The notes under the pieces were generated by a model. The model saw only the letters and a program-made list of their open reading frames with translations. It had not been told where the DNA came from and made no database searches. The position numbers and the translations under genes were made by a program. DNA of 64,000 nt, taken from NCBI RefSeq assembly GCF_011395035.1, contig NZ_CP024770.1, forward strand, positions 1 to 64,000. Reading direction: 5' to 3'. This document shows, in pieces, positions 37,001 to 44,191 of this stretch; positions within the stretch are counted from its first letter, which is position 1, and each line of letters starts with the position of its first letter. Source of the DNA: Pantoea cypripedii. Lineage in GTDB: Bacteria; Pseudomonadota; Gammaproteobacteria; Enterobacterales; Enterobacteriaceae.

Positions 37001-37711
37001 ATGGTCGGGGATGAGACAAAACCGTTACCTCCGCGTTTAACTAACCGCTTGAGGAGCCATGGTATCAATGTTGATGATTACCTTGAACGGTCTCGCGATA
37101 TCGACCCGGCGAAAAACTTTGCGGTATCACGAACTATAGATAAAAGTCGTCTCAGGGAAATAGAGGATATGATTGTTGCTCAGAAAAGAAAGACTGAGGC
37201 TACTGACATGATGAAGAGGTTAAATGATCTCAGAACGTCAATAGATGCAAATGGCGAAGTTGACCTGCCTGAAGATATAAGGAAGTTTGTACTTGCCAGT
37301 AAGGAAATGGATGATAACAACCTGTATCTGGCGGAGTTTAAATGGAGGACCGTTACCCGAGCTGAACTGGACTGGCTATACTGGTCATTAAAAGCTGAAA
37401 CTGAGCTAGGCACGGACAGTACGCCGGAACAAACAATTGCCTTTATGCGGAAAATGGAAAGTTCAATGGTTGGGGATGAGACCAGGCCGTTACCTCCGCG
37501 TTTAATTGACCGCTTGAATAGCCATGGTATCAATGTTGATGATTATCTTAAAAGGTTTGGCGATACCGGCCCGGCGAAAAATTTTGCGGTACTACGAGGC
37601 AATGAAAACATTCTCGACTCGAGAGATATTAAACTGAGTAAGCCGGGACTCACGAAGTTGAGAGAGATGCTTGCCGCCCTGCCAGCTGCGCAGCCGGCCG
37701 CTGCAACGTGA
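30971..37711 (+). CDS. Giant effector/toxin-like protein with C-terminal repeats (downstream frame)
   Basis: This frame is 2246 residues from GTG 30971, but that start has no good Shine-Dalgarno and overlaps the upstream ORF by 61 bases, so translation probably enters by frameshift. Residues 1-850 are long, charged, helical and GC-rich. A linker with SRRKRS at about 855 follows. Residues 900-1230 look like a compact mixed domain; a hydrophobic stretch lies at about 1240-1280 (AGYVGMALGMAGFP...GMIASAVITTAKGLVKYII). From about 1410 to the end there are seven degenerate copies of an LRxxGINxDxYL motif, two in nearly identical 155-residue units. There is no signal peptide. No family was recognised with certainty; large type III effectors or toxins of plant- or insect-associated bacteria are the best guess. 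Confidence 0.65.
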   Translation: MDTLYARVGGAAEALQTLCLTLSAHPPKTGDQNVGMMNAVVSLSDLAEALIKANKVLAGVAAHKASGGEVKLEAGPEAALRGLRQALSKSDWKHVWDAVEKKENDENNENKKLTWQGKLRGTLKTAWEAKEQQCGEVTKALKKERETYLRNVSHELKWLEDEDEALRTACSGSSSATVREAQWELRALCREIRVELELAKTGDKNLLQDLKKVASDLCDMSAALQSMSAIQQAVKDGQMASPEDPVAVLAGKALKTVRYDLEKARGKLEKHLRERRLCRKGNGSLSEQLKKTSEAAKKAAGMMDLRREMLKPKLPEATMAILTRGLKHNKGVHAIGQTCASAGEVLAALKFMAVKGWYGVENGFAHWFHGAKHSPHDQQIRLAATGPLGMMVNLYRATEDLAAASLEASGKQATVTRQVHDGNSRLKADAQAETVEHYRATKLEELDKKRQATDQQMANLSNELIATRQELDGMWSRTSNLEHKSDITRLRDMCGKTVKACQDSAAKMGREMDQLVNPAGDKADIKANALNDKDSYQKALYAIQGCQRDIQQAMKQLELTVAHITGKSFALFSKDAQLAKYCADMLYQSETMLPEDLTDAERDKYRLLIDHAAEEAGAAFPKKSDPEGTALKNRIKREISLRRAGRELKPETLECATKYRKGWAQKLADKASGKVSSDFSRWIMKSAFKQALPELFGVSFPLIKVLKLAWGASRLLEAFHEDMKRVNATVTPGTKVPTEVISAMRKAVVLGLAEKLVTTVGGTPVKLIKDIAALALRVRSSGCEEAFSATIKALPKESLINLGFEAPFRAGTEVVRLVREGLNDAAQATASDEERAGEVEKIPVGNSRPAEEQVKSRRKRSTQPDMEQAAAAQPPVTGVPEDAEDDNQVNASQRTSVGSTDASEFSMTEAEYNDTQIGIDVRNNSKIRTFIEKDIQKVIDRHPDGHGKITSPYSYVDTVNYKTQPPTFKRMRVIDIYTGNGAPDDVKILWEGGTGKRDSTDTSEAFRRELFGHKPYKSNKEKPFEIIPLEVGEIDVEKYPRSYTRLRQEWAKHMTEMRKRMPELATLYRSIFKLGFTNALDSPENDLSATEKATIREYLKGNTNRVITLRYNGERVPDVIALVVPGTPENKTHILIMDYDGNFKRVKATRVLGEVEDTNVRYSFEPDEETQQFISRHLVLGDREKAAEQKTPKIIMDPSSHYDTKLADRYFTAQEREFDRVVADAQKENLDNVYKVIDTTAGYVGMALGMAGFPKSTPMGMIASAVITTAKGLVKYIITPADDTVRLRNIRNQTVRDVITGGIADGTVGKTMDNMPKNFNKTAKSGLTWYQKSTTMSGDAGKIINQGADPIYDWMGLTIEDTERSDTLFSNAERSSALSEEALTSTSGDGVDKSRTEKLWDRTMANLSKGFDELRYNRLSTDTLRDLEELGIGYKKILDKHGKEDSIKEATVDGVTDYSQVEYDQHGVNELWGDASKAYKKWAQSERLKRMIGKLEELESKVTGDQTIQIPFDLLKDFRDSGFNIDEHLLGNADNDDNNTQTQYRRKPEHTRLNHTELKRLKFIAKAKQLKPSDINGALRLLDEIRYSLSGDEKTTIPNELQEILEKHGIKVKDYIRVHGDVKPAHKDVGQQGSAEPEQHVRLSLKLSDRIMDKHQFGDLAVMARLKLLEKNVQAPKNEVESLISRGTPGRLSTATIKTLRDNGINIDAIAQRYGTPSSKEAAISGAGELNVAEVDIDTTGARLLKTKIDQKIRQYKISIMIERMKSLKKTPAGGYRLPNDITDFIKQGQATPDGELFLEHLRHKNISDSQLKSLRWMLEAEVELSHESTYEELVAFVQKMESDTAPGEKVTLPSDLIHYLRARGVNIDKFLQEKGDLVVAKDYARIRGDESRLNKAEIEIDKNHLREIEDMIVAQKRKAEATDMMKRLNGLKTSIDANGDVALPEDIRKFVLASQEIDDNDPYLEELKSRPVTKAELDWLYWVLKSETELDTDSTPEQTIAFMRKMESSMVGDETKPLPPRLTNRLRSHGINVDDYLERSRDIDPAKNFAVSRTIDKSRLREIEDMIVAQKRKTEATDMMKRLNDLRTSIDANGEVDLPEDIRKFVLASKEMDDNNLYLAEFKWRTVTRAELDWLYWSLKAETELGTDSTPEQTIAFMRKMESSMVGDETRPLPPRLIDRLNSHGINVDDYLKRFGDTGPAKNFAVLRGNENILDSRDIKLSKPGLTKLREMLAALPAAQPAAAT
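36686..37615 (+). repeat. Two near-identical 465-base coding repeats
   Basis: Starting at CTCAGGGAAATAGAGGA (36686 and 37151), two 465-base units encode 155 residues each. They begin LREIEDMIVAQKRK and end near HGINVDDYL. They differ at few positions, while a third, older unit lies just upstream (about 36216-36680). The duplication is in frame. Confidence 0.85.
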
Positions 37712-38058
37712 GTTTGCCATGGTTTAACTCTGTTCTGACAGCGAGTGCATGCAGCAAAGGTTATGGCAGATACCCGCAAGACAAGTCATATGGCCTGGGG
37801 AAGGCAATATAGCGTACACTGGCAAGCGGTCCCGACCTCGTCTCTGAGATTGTTCAGCCTGCCTTGTAAGGTGAAGCCAGTCTCGTGAGAGTTAGCTTCC
37901 TGGTGTTATTCAACCTGGACAAGGCGGCGGGAGCCATTCTGGAAACGAAGCCGCGGTGCCAGTGACTTCCGGCGGCGCGCGGATTTCAGGTTGTCGCACA
38001 ATGTTGCATGGAGGAAGGTGCTGCCGGTGAAAGCAGTGATAACACAAAGGAAGTGATT
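37712..38058. other. Intergenic region, nothing recognised
   Basis: These 347 bases of moderate GC between the giant gene and a small membrane protein contain no convincing ORF. No terminator with a T-run is visible. Confidence 0.4.
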
Positions 38059-38505
38059 ATGGACAAAACGTTTATGCCCGCTCTGATATGGGGTACCGTT
38101 TGCTTTTTGCTGTTGTATTGCACGCTGCCTTCTGACTTCGCTCAATGGTGGCAGGTTCACCAGCAGTTCGGCGTTCCCATGCTGCAACTGCTGGCGAATA
38201 GCATGATCGCCATCATTCCAGCGCTGATGCCGTTGGTGTGCTATGTGATATTAAGTGAACGGGTTACCAGCAATAAAGTATTTATCCTTGTCATCCCCGT
38301 GGTGGCGTGGTTAATCGCGAAATTAGTGATTCTGGGGGTACTTTATTTTATTGCTGCGAAAACCGGTGATATGCCGCTGTATGCAGAAGGTTTTTTCAGC
38401 CTGGTGAGAAGGATGATTACCCTTCACTGGCTGATTAATGCATTGGCGTACATCCTGGCAATTATGGCCTGCAGTTACGCCTTCTGGCGTGAGTGTCGGC
38501 GATAA
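38059..38505 (+). CDS. Four-helix inner-membrane protein, unknown function
   Basis: The protein has 148 residues from ATG 38059, preceded by AAGGAAGTGATT. Four hydrophobic segments lie at about residues 7-22, 42-65, 78-98 and 115-138, with a short basic tail (RECRR). The family was not recognised. It follows the giant gene on the same strand at a distance, and a terminator follows directly, so it is likely monocistronic. Confidence 0.6.
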   Translation: MDKTFMPALIWGTVCFLLLYCTLPSDFAQWWQVHQQFGVPMLQLLANSMIAIIPALMPLVCYVILSERVTSNKVFILVIPVVAWLIAKLVILGVLYFIAAKTGDMPLYAEGFFSLVRRMITLHWLINALAYILAIMACSYAFWRECRR

Positions 38506-38509
38506 TAAG

Positions 38510-38542
38510 GAACGCCCTGCCTCTGGCAGGGCGTTCATGTTT
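38510..38542 (+). terminator. Rho-independent terminator
   Basis: AACGCCCTGCC-TCT-GGCAGGGCGTT forms an 11-pair stem followed by CATGTTTT, directly after the membrane-protein gene at 38059. Confidence 0.85.
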
Positions 38543-38548
38543 TGCGGT

Positions 38549-38809
38549 TCACTCCGGGAAATGTCGCACGGGTACTGGCGTAATTCTGGGGCTGGAAATA
38601 TTGTAATGACGTCGTTTTAGAATACATTGTGCGCAGGGCGTGACCTTTCTGAAATTATTCCGCGAAATACCTAATGCGATGACGAGCTGTTCATAACGAC
38701 CAATCAAAATCATATCCTCTTTATTTTCGCTATAAATACGGCAGGTGGCATTATGGAGAATATGATTGTCATTAGTTTTAGATATGCTGATGTAGTATGT
38801 ATTTTTCAT
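38549..38809 (-). CDS. Small Cys-containing protein, unknown function
   Basis: This 86-residue protein reads YYISISKTNDNHILHNATCR at the start and PCAQCILKRRHY later. The layout (strand, H-x-x-x-C, central helix, C-x2-C) resembles a widespread family of small putative zinc-binding proteins in enterobacteria and their mobile elements; the match is by eye only. ATG 38809 is preceded by CAGAGATAATAAC. It converges on the terminator of the preceding gene. Confidence 0.5.
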   Translation of the reverse strand: MKNTYYISISKTNDNHILHNATCRIYSENKEDMILIGRYEQLVIALGISRNNFRKVTPCAQCILKRRHYNISSPRITPVPVRHFPE

Positions 38810-39163
38810 TGTTATTATCTCTGAGGTATTGGGAAGTGGTAGGATGACTTAGACATCCTGAAATGTGTAATTATTTTGTATGTTTTGTGACCGCACTCTT
38901 ATTACGTTTTGTTACATGATTAACTAACTCTTTGAAATGCCGGAAGTCACTTTTTTCTGAGAAACGTACTTTTCATACCATGGTTATACGAAATTTATAT
39001 GAATCAAAATTTGTGATGAATGAAACGATCAATCAGACAATTAATTTGTATTAGCAGCGCATGGCTGAACGATGCTGCATCACTCAAACGTCATTTAACT
39101 TAAATATTTTCTTCATTATCCGCAGCTAACTTACCGCCATTCTGATTCCGGGCCAGAGGGCGC
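38810..39163. other. AT-rich intergenic region
   Basis: This region lies between divergent genes, and the ABC-operon promoter should be here. I see no clear operator or other gene. Confidence 0.4.
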
Positions 39164-40264
39164 ATGAGCTACCTTTCTCTTCACCATATCACCAAAGCCT
39201 GGGGCGAAAAAATTGCCCTGAATGACATCAGTTTTACGGCTGAGGAAGGGACTTTTGTGGCGTTACTTGGACCATCTGGCTGTGGTAAATCGACATTACT
39301 GCGTACCATTGCCGGTCTGGAAACCGCCGATCACGGCGAAATACATTGTCGCAATACCCTCATTACCCATCTGCCACCGTCACAGCGCAAATTGTCTATG
39401 GTATTCCAGTCCTACGCCTTGTTTCCGCACCTCAGCGTGCGGGAAAACCTGTTGTTTGGTCTGAAGGCACGCGGTGAAGACAAACAGACGTTTGCCTCGC
39501 GACTGGCTGACGTGAGTAAACTGATGGAGCTGGACAAACTGCTGGATCGCCAGCCGTCGCAGCTCTCCGGTGGACAGCAACAACGCGTGGCGCTGGGCAG
39601 GGCGGTGATCGCTAATCATCGCCTCTGTCTGATGGATGAACCACTTTCCAATCTCGACGCGAAGCTGCGTCAGAGCATGCGCCGGGAAATCCGTGCGCTC
39701 CAGAAAAAGCTGGGTCTGACCATGCTGTATGTGACGCATGATCAGACTGAAGCCATGAGCATGGCCGACAGCATTATTCTGCTCAACGACGGCTGTATCG
39801 AACAGCACGCCACGCCAGACGATCTCTACAACAATCCTGCCAGTGTGTTCGCGGCGCAATTTATTGGTGCGCCGCCGATGAACATTCTGCCGTTGCAACG
39901 TCGCGGCAGTAGCCATTACTTATCCCAGATGAACTGGCCCGTGCTGGATGATGATGAGCCAGCACTGAGTCTTGGCATCCGTGCCGAGGACATTCAGCTT
40001 ATCGACACCGCACATGCCGCGCTGACCGCCCCGGTGATCAGTTATGAATATATGGGAGCCGACACCCTGCTGGTGTGTGCGCTGCCGGATATCAATGAAC
40101 CCTTAACCGTGAAAGTACCGGGCATGAAACGCTTCGACGAAGGCAGCCGGGTCGGGTTGCAATGGTCCGCCTCGAAGCAATACCTGTTTTCCACCGTCAC
40201 GGGAAAGCGCTGCCCATCGGCTGAACAACAACTTTTCGCATCCGGAAAAAAATACGCTGTTTAA
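39164..40264 (+). CDS. ABC importer ATPase, UgpC/MalK-type
   Basis: This is a 366-residue ATPase. It has Walker A GPSGCGKST, a Q-loop in VFQSYALFPHL, the signature LSGGQQQR, Walker B LCLMDEPLSNLD and the H-loop in YVTHDQTEA. A C-terminal TOBE/OB domain (residues about 235-360) is typical of the MalK/UgpC family, which energises carbohydrate and glycerophosphate uptake. AGAGGG precedes ATG 39164. It is the first gene of a five-gene operon with the binding protein, two permeases and a phosphoesterase. Confidence 0.9.
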   Translation: MSYLSLHHITKAWGEKIALNDISFTAEEGTFVALLGPSGCGKSTLLRTIAGLETADHGEIHCRNTLITHLPPSQRKLSMVFQSYALFPHLSVRENLLFGLKARGEDKQTFASRLADVSKLMELDKLLDRQPSQLSGGQQQRVALGRAVIANHRLCLMDEPLSNLDAKLRQSMRREIRALQKKLGLTMLYVTHDQTEAMSMADSIILLNDGCIEQHATPDDLYNNPASVFAAQFIGAPPMNILPLQRRGSSHYLSQMNWPVLDDDEPALSLGIRAEDIQLIDTAHAALTAPVISYEYMGADTLLVCALPDINEPLTVKVPGMKRFDEGSRVGLQWSASKQYLFSTVTGKRCPSAEQQLFASGKKYAV

Positions 40265-40291
40265 TCTTCATCTTTTGATCAGGGAATAATC

Positions 40292-41569
40292 ATGTCTGCT
40301 ATCCGTCATTTACGCCTGGCTTCTGCATTATTGCTGTGTACTGCTTCCACTGCCTTTGCCGCCGACGCGGTCAAACTGCAGATGTATTACCCGATTGCGG
40401 TCGGCGGCAAGGTCAGCCACACCGTGGATACGCTGGTGGCCGACTTCGAAAAAATTCATCCGGAAATCAGCATCCAGCCGGTTTATACCGGTGACTATGC
40501 CACGACAGTGACCAAAGCACTGACGGCGTTTCGCGGTGGCAATGCCCCGCAGATGGCTGTGATCGGCGATATCGAAGCCTATTCTCTGATTGATGCCGGT
40601 GCCATCGTGGCCGCCAGCGATCTGGCGAATGATGTTGATGGGAAAAAATGGATCGACGGTTTCTATCCGGCCTTCCTGCGTCACATTGATGGCAAAGTCT
40701 GGGGCATCCCGTTCCAGCGCTCCACGGTGGTGATGTACTGGAACAAACAGGCGTTTGAGAAAGCCGGCCTTGATGCCAACACCCCGCCTGCGACCTGGCA
40801 GCAGGTGGTGGATTTCGGTAAGAAGCTGGTGATCAAAGATAACAACGGTGTCAGCCAGTGGGGGATTGAGATCCCGTCAACACCTAACGGCTACTGGAAC
40901 TTCCAGGGGCTGTCAGCCACCAACGGTGGCCGTCTGGATAACGGAAAAGGCACAGCGGTGAACTTCAATACACCGGGCAATATCGAAACGCTGCAATGGC
41001 TGACCGACCTCGGCCAGAAAGAAGGCGTGTCACCGAAGGGTGCTATTGCCTGGGGCACCACCCCGCAGGACTTTATCAGCGGCAAAACCGCCATGATGGT
41101 CACTACTACCGGCAACCTGACCGGGGTGCGTGAAAATGCCAAATTCCCGTTCGGTGTCGCGATGCTGCCGGAGAAAACACAACGCGGCAGCCCGACAGGT
41201 GGTGGCAACCTTTATGTGTTTAAAAATGCCTCCCCGGAACAGCAGAAAGCCGCGATGGAATTTATTCGCTGGGTGTCTGCACCTGAGCAGGCCGCACGCT
41301 GGAGCATTGCGACCGGTTATGTCGCCACCTCGCCAGCGGCCTGGGATACCACAGTAATGAAGGATTACGTGAAAGATGTTCCGCAGGCACTGGTTGCCCG
41401 TGAACAGCTGAAGTATGCCCAGCCGGAGCTGTCGACCTATAATAGCGTGCAGATCCAGGAAGCACTGAACCATGCGATCGAAGCGGCAGTGACCGAGACG
41501 AAAACCCCGGCTGAGGCGCTGGAGTCAGCGCAGAAGCAGGCCGATCGTCTGTTAAAATCGTACCAGTAA
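40292..41569 (+). CDS. Periplasmic solute-binding protein, UgpB-like
   Basis: This 425-residue protein has a signal peptide (residues 1-23, ending AFAADA). The family is extracellular solute-binding protein 1. LQMYYPIAVGGKVSHTVDTL and the later GIPFQRSTVVMYWNKQAFEKAG are close in pattern to UgpB, the sn-glycerol-3-phosphate and glycerophosphodiester receptor. Other visible landmarks are TGDYATTVTKAL and TTTGNLTGVRENA. The precise ligand is uncertain; the adjacent phosphoesterase suggests a phosphodiester or nucleoside-diphosphate compound. AGGGAATAATC precedes ATG 40292. Confidence 0.9.
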   Translation: MSAIRHLRLASALLLCTASTAFAADAVKLQMYYPIAVGGKVSHTVDTLVADFEKIHPEISIQPVYTGDYATTVTKALTAFRGGNAPQMAVIGDIEAYSLIDAGAIVAASDLANDVDGKKWIDGFYPAFLRHIDGKVWGIPFQRSTVVMYWNKQAFEKAGLDANTPPATWQQVVDFGKKLVIKDNNGVSQWGIEIPSTPNGYWNFQGLSATNGGRLDNGKGTAVNFNTPGNIETLQWLTDLGQKEGVSPKGAIAWGTTPQDFISGKTAMMVTTTGNLTGVRENAKFPFGVAMLPEKTQRGSPTGGGNLYVFKNASPEQQKAAMEFIRWVSAPEQAARWSIATGYVATSPAAWDTTVMKDYVKDVPQALVAREQLKYAQPELSTYNSVQIQEALNHAIEAAVTETKTPAEALESAQKQADRLLKSYQ

Positions 41570-41579
41570 GCGACATACC

Positions 41580-42491
41580 ATGAGCACACTACTCACTACA
41601 GCACCGGCTACTCGTCCCAGATTCTGGTCGTTGCAGCTGTATGGCTACCTGCTGATATTACCCGCGCTGGGGTTTTTGCTGCTGTTTACCCATTATCCGG
41701 CGCTGGCGACGGTGTGGGAGAGTGTGTTCAGTGCCGCGCGTAATGGCCATCCAGCTCGCTTTGTCGGGCTGGACACCTATGTCGCGCTGCTGGATGACGA
41801 TGTGTTTATCCAGTCGCTGCTCAATAACCTGTTATATGCGGTGATCACCATTCCGCTGGCGGTGGTGTTGTCGCTGATGATGGCACTGGCGGTAAACCGC
41901 CATCTGCGCGGTAATGCGATGGTGCGTGCCGCCTTCTTTATTCCTTCTCTGCTGCCGATGATTGCCATCGCCAATTTATGGCTGTTCTTTTATACGCCGC
42001 AGCTGGGGTTGCTGAATAAGCTGCTGGCGTTGTTTTCCCTGCCAGCGGTGAACTGGCTGGGCGAGCCGGGTAGCGCCTTGTATTGCCTGATGGCGGTATC
42101 GGTATGGCGCGAGGCCGGGTTTTTTATGATTTTCTATCTCGCCGCTTTGCAGCAAATCGACCCGCGGCTGAGTGAAGCCGCTGAAATTGAAGGCGCATCG
42201 CGCGGATATTTCTTCCGCCGGGTGCAATGGCCATTGCTGATGCCCACCACCTTGTTTGTACTGATCAACGCCTCGATGAACGCATTTCGCATTGTGGACC
42301 AGGTGATTGCCATGACCAACGGCGGACCTGATAACAGCAGCAGCCTGTTGTTGTTTTATATCTATCGCACGGCGTTCAGTTACTGGGATATGCCCGCCGC
42401 GGCTGCGATGACGGTGGTGCTGCTGGTGATCCTCGCGTCGATTGCGTTGATCAAATTCAATCTGCTGGATAAGCGAGCGCATTACCAATGA
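41580..42491 (+). CDS. ABC permease, UgpA-like
   Basis: This 303-residue permease has six membrane helices and the cytoplasmic EAA loop EAAEIEGASRGYFFRRVQWP, which docks to the ATPase. It pairs with the next gene, whose ATG overlaps this stop codon (ATGA, 42488-42491). This is the standard arrangement of carbohydrate uptake (CUT1) transporters. No strong ribosome binding site is visible; the short 10-base gap to the binding-protein gene suggests coupling. Confidence 0.9.
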   Translation: MSTLLTTAPATRPRFWSLQLYGYLLILPALGFLLLFTHYPALATVWESVFSAARNGHPARFVGLDTYVALLDDDVFIQSLLNNLLYAVITIPLAVVLSLMMALAVNRHLRGNAMVRAAFFIPSLLPMIAIANLWLFFYTPQLGLLNKLLALFSLPAVNWLGEPGSALYCLMAVSVWREAGFFMIFYLAALQQIDPRLSEAAEIEGASRGYFFRRVQWPLLMPTTLFVLINASMNAFRIVDQVIAMTNGGPDNSSSLLLFYIYRTAFSYWDMPAAAAMTVVLLVILASIALIKFNLLDKRAHYQ

Positions 42492-43282
42492 GATTACTCA
42501 ACCTTGCGATCTGGCTGGCCGCGCTGCTGTGGTTTTTACCGATTCTGGTGGCGTTGTGGGTGGCGATCCATCCGGCATCCGATCAGGGCAGTTTCGTGTT
42601 GTTTTCGCCACTGACCCTGCAAAACTTCGTCAATGCCTGGCATGCTGCGCCTTTTGGTCGTTATTTTCTTAATACCATCATGCTGGTGCTGATGATTGTG
42701 GTGTGTCAGCTGGTGCTGGCGACCATGGCGGCTTACGCGCTGGTACGATTCCGCCTGAAATATTCCGGCGTGTTGTTTGCCTTGATCCTGCTGCAACTGA
42801 TGATCAGCCCTGACGTGCTGATCCTGAATAACTACAAAACCATTGGTGCATTGGGTCTGCGCGATACGCTGACGGGCATTGCGTTGCCCTATTTTGCCTC
42901 GGCGTTTGCCATTTTCCTGCTGCGTCAGGCGTTCAAAAGTATTCCGCTGGTGCTGGAAGAAGCCGCGATTATCGAAGGTGCCAGCCGTTTCTATATTTTG
43001 CGTAAGATTTATATCCCGCTGGCGAAGCCGATTTATGTCGCTTTTGCGCTGGTGTCGATTAGCTTCCACTGGAATGACTTCCTCTGGCCACTGGTCATCA
43101 CCGATTCAGTCAGGGTGCGGCCATTGACGGTAGGCCTGCAACTGTTTTCCGCGCCTGAGCAGGGCGTGCAATGGGCGCTGATTGGTGCCGCTACGCTGAT
43201 GACCACCTTACCGTTGCTGGTGCTGTTTTTGGTGTTCCAGCGTCAGTTTATCCAGTCCTTTATGCGCGCCGGTATTCGTTAA
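42488..43282 (+). CDS. ABC permease, UgpE-like
   Basis: This 264-residue permease has six helices. The EAA loop is EEAAIIEGASRFYILRKIYI. It is the second transmembrane subunit of the CUT1-type importer. It is translationally coupled to the upstream permease by ATGA. The end of the gene contains the Shine-Dalgarno AAGGAG of the phosphoesterase just after its stop. Confidence 0.9.
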   Translation: MRLLNLAIWLAALLWFLPILVALWVAIHPASDQGSFVLFSPLTLQNFVNAWHAAPFGRYFLNTIMLVLMIVVCQLVLATMAAYALVRFRLKYSGVLFALILLQLMISPDVLILNNYKTIGALGLRDTLTGIALPYFASAFAIFLLRQAFKSIPLVLEEAAIIEGASRFYILRKIYIPLAKPIYVAFALVSISFHWNDFLWPLVITDSVRVRPLTVGLQLFSAPEQGVQWALIGAATLMTTLPLLVLFLVFQRQFIQSFMRAGIR

Positions 43283-43294
43283 GGAGTGATAGCC

Positions 43295-44191
43295 ATGGCA
43301 TTTCCTGTTCTTATCACGCAGCAACAGCGTGACTTATTGGGTGAGGTGAGCCAGCTTTATCAGCTGCCCGCCTTACGTGCGACCGCGCAGGACCACAGCC
43401 GACTGCGCTTTGGTTTGATTGCCGATCCACAGTACGCCGATGTTGATACGGACTTCGCAAACAACCTCTACTATCGTCATGCTTTGCACAAGCTGCCCGG
43501 CGTGATTGATCAACTTAACCAACAGCCGCTGGATTTTGTCGTAACGCTGGGGGACCTGGTTGATCGCCATTGGGAAAGCTATGCCAGGTTGCTGCCGCTC
43601 TATCAGGCGCTACAACACCCACATGCGGTGGTGGTGGGTAACCATGATGCTCAGACCATCATCGGACATCTGAATGATGCTGCTGCATTACCGAAAAGTT
43701 ATTACGCCTTTCGCCTGCAAGGCTGGCGCTTTATCTGTTATGACGGCAATGACATCAGTTTTTATTGCCAGGGTGAGGAACGCCAGCGGGCCGAATTATT
43801 GCTGGCCGATTTACAGGCGCGTGGAGAGCCACAGGCGCGCCCGTGGAATGGCGCCGTTGGCAGTCAGCAGTTGCAATGGCTGGAACAACAATTACAGGAT
43901 GCACGGGCCTGTGGTGAGCAGGTGGTGGTATTTGGTCACTATCCTCTGGCTCCGCACAACTCCCATATCCTGTGGAATGGCACTCAGCTGGCCCAGCTTT
44001 TTAGTGATTACGGCGTGCGCGCGTGTTTCGCCGGACATGATCATCGTGGGGGGTATGCGCGTATTGGCAACACGGAATTTATCACCCTGAAAGGCATGCT
44101 GGATGGCCCTGATGCCGCACCTTTCGCGGTAGTGGAGATCACCGCCGAATCATTGACGGTGACAGGGTATGGTGGCGAGGTCAGTCGTTAA
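43295..44191 (+). CDS. Calcineurin-like phosphoesterase, ADPRM-like
   Basis: This is a 298-residue cytoplasmic protein. ATG 43295 is used because AAGGAG lies eight bases upstream; GTG 43286 overlaps that site. It has the metallophosphoesterase motifs GLIADPQYAD (D-x-Q variant), TLGDLVDRH, VVGNHDA, FGHYPLAPHNSH and FAGHDHRGG. The DPQYAD start and R-x-YYR-x-AL segment are features of the Mn-dependent ADP-ribose/CDP-alcohol diphosphatase family. In an operon with a Ugp-like importer it probably cleaves the imported phosphodiester or diphosphate. Its stop overlaps that of the convergent TraX gene in TTAA. Confidence 0.85.
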   Translation: MAFPVLITQQQRDLLGEVSQLYQLPALRATAQDHSRLRFGLIADPQYADVDTDFANNLYYRHALHKLPGVIDQLNQQPLDFVVTLGDLVDRHWESYARLLPLYQALQHPHAVVVGNHDAQTIIGHLNDAAALPKSYYAFRLQGWRFICYDGNDISFYCQGEERQRAELLLADLQARGEPQARPWNGAVGSQQLQWLEQQLQDARACGEQVVVFGHYPLAPHNSHILWNGTQLAQLFSDYGVRACFAGHDHRGGYARIGNTEFITLKGMLDGPDAAPFAVVEITAESLTVTGYGGEVSR

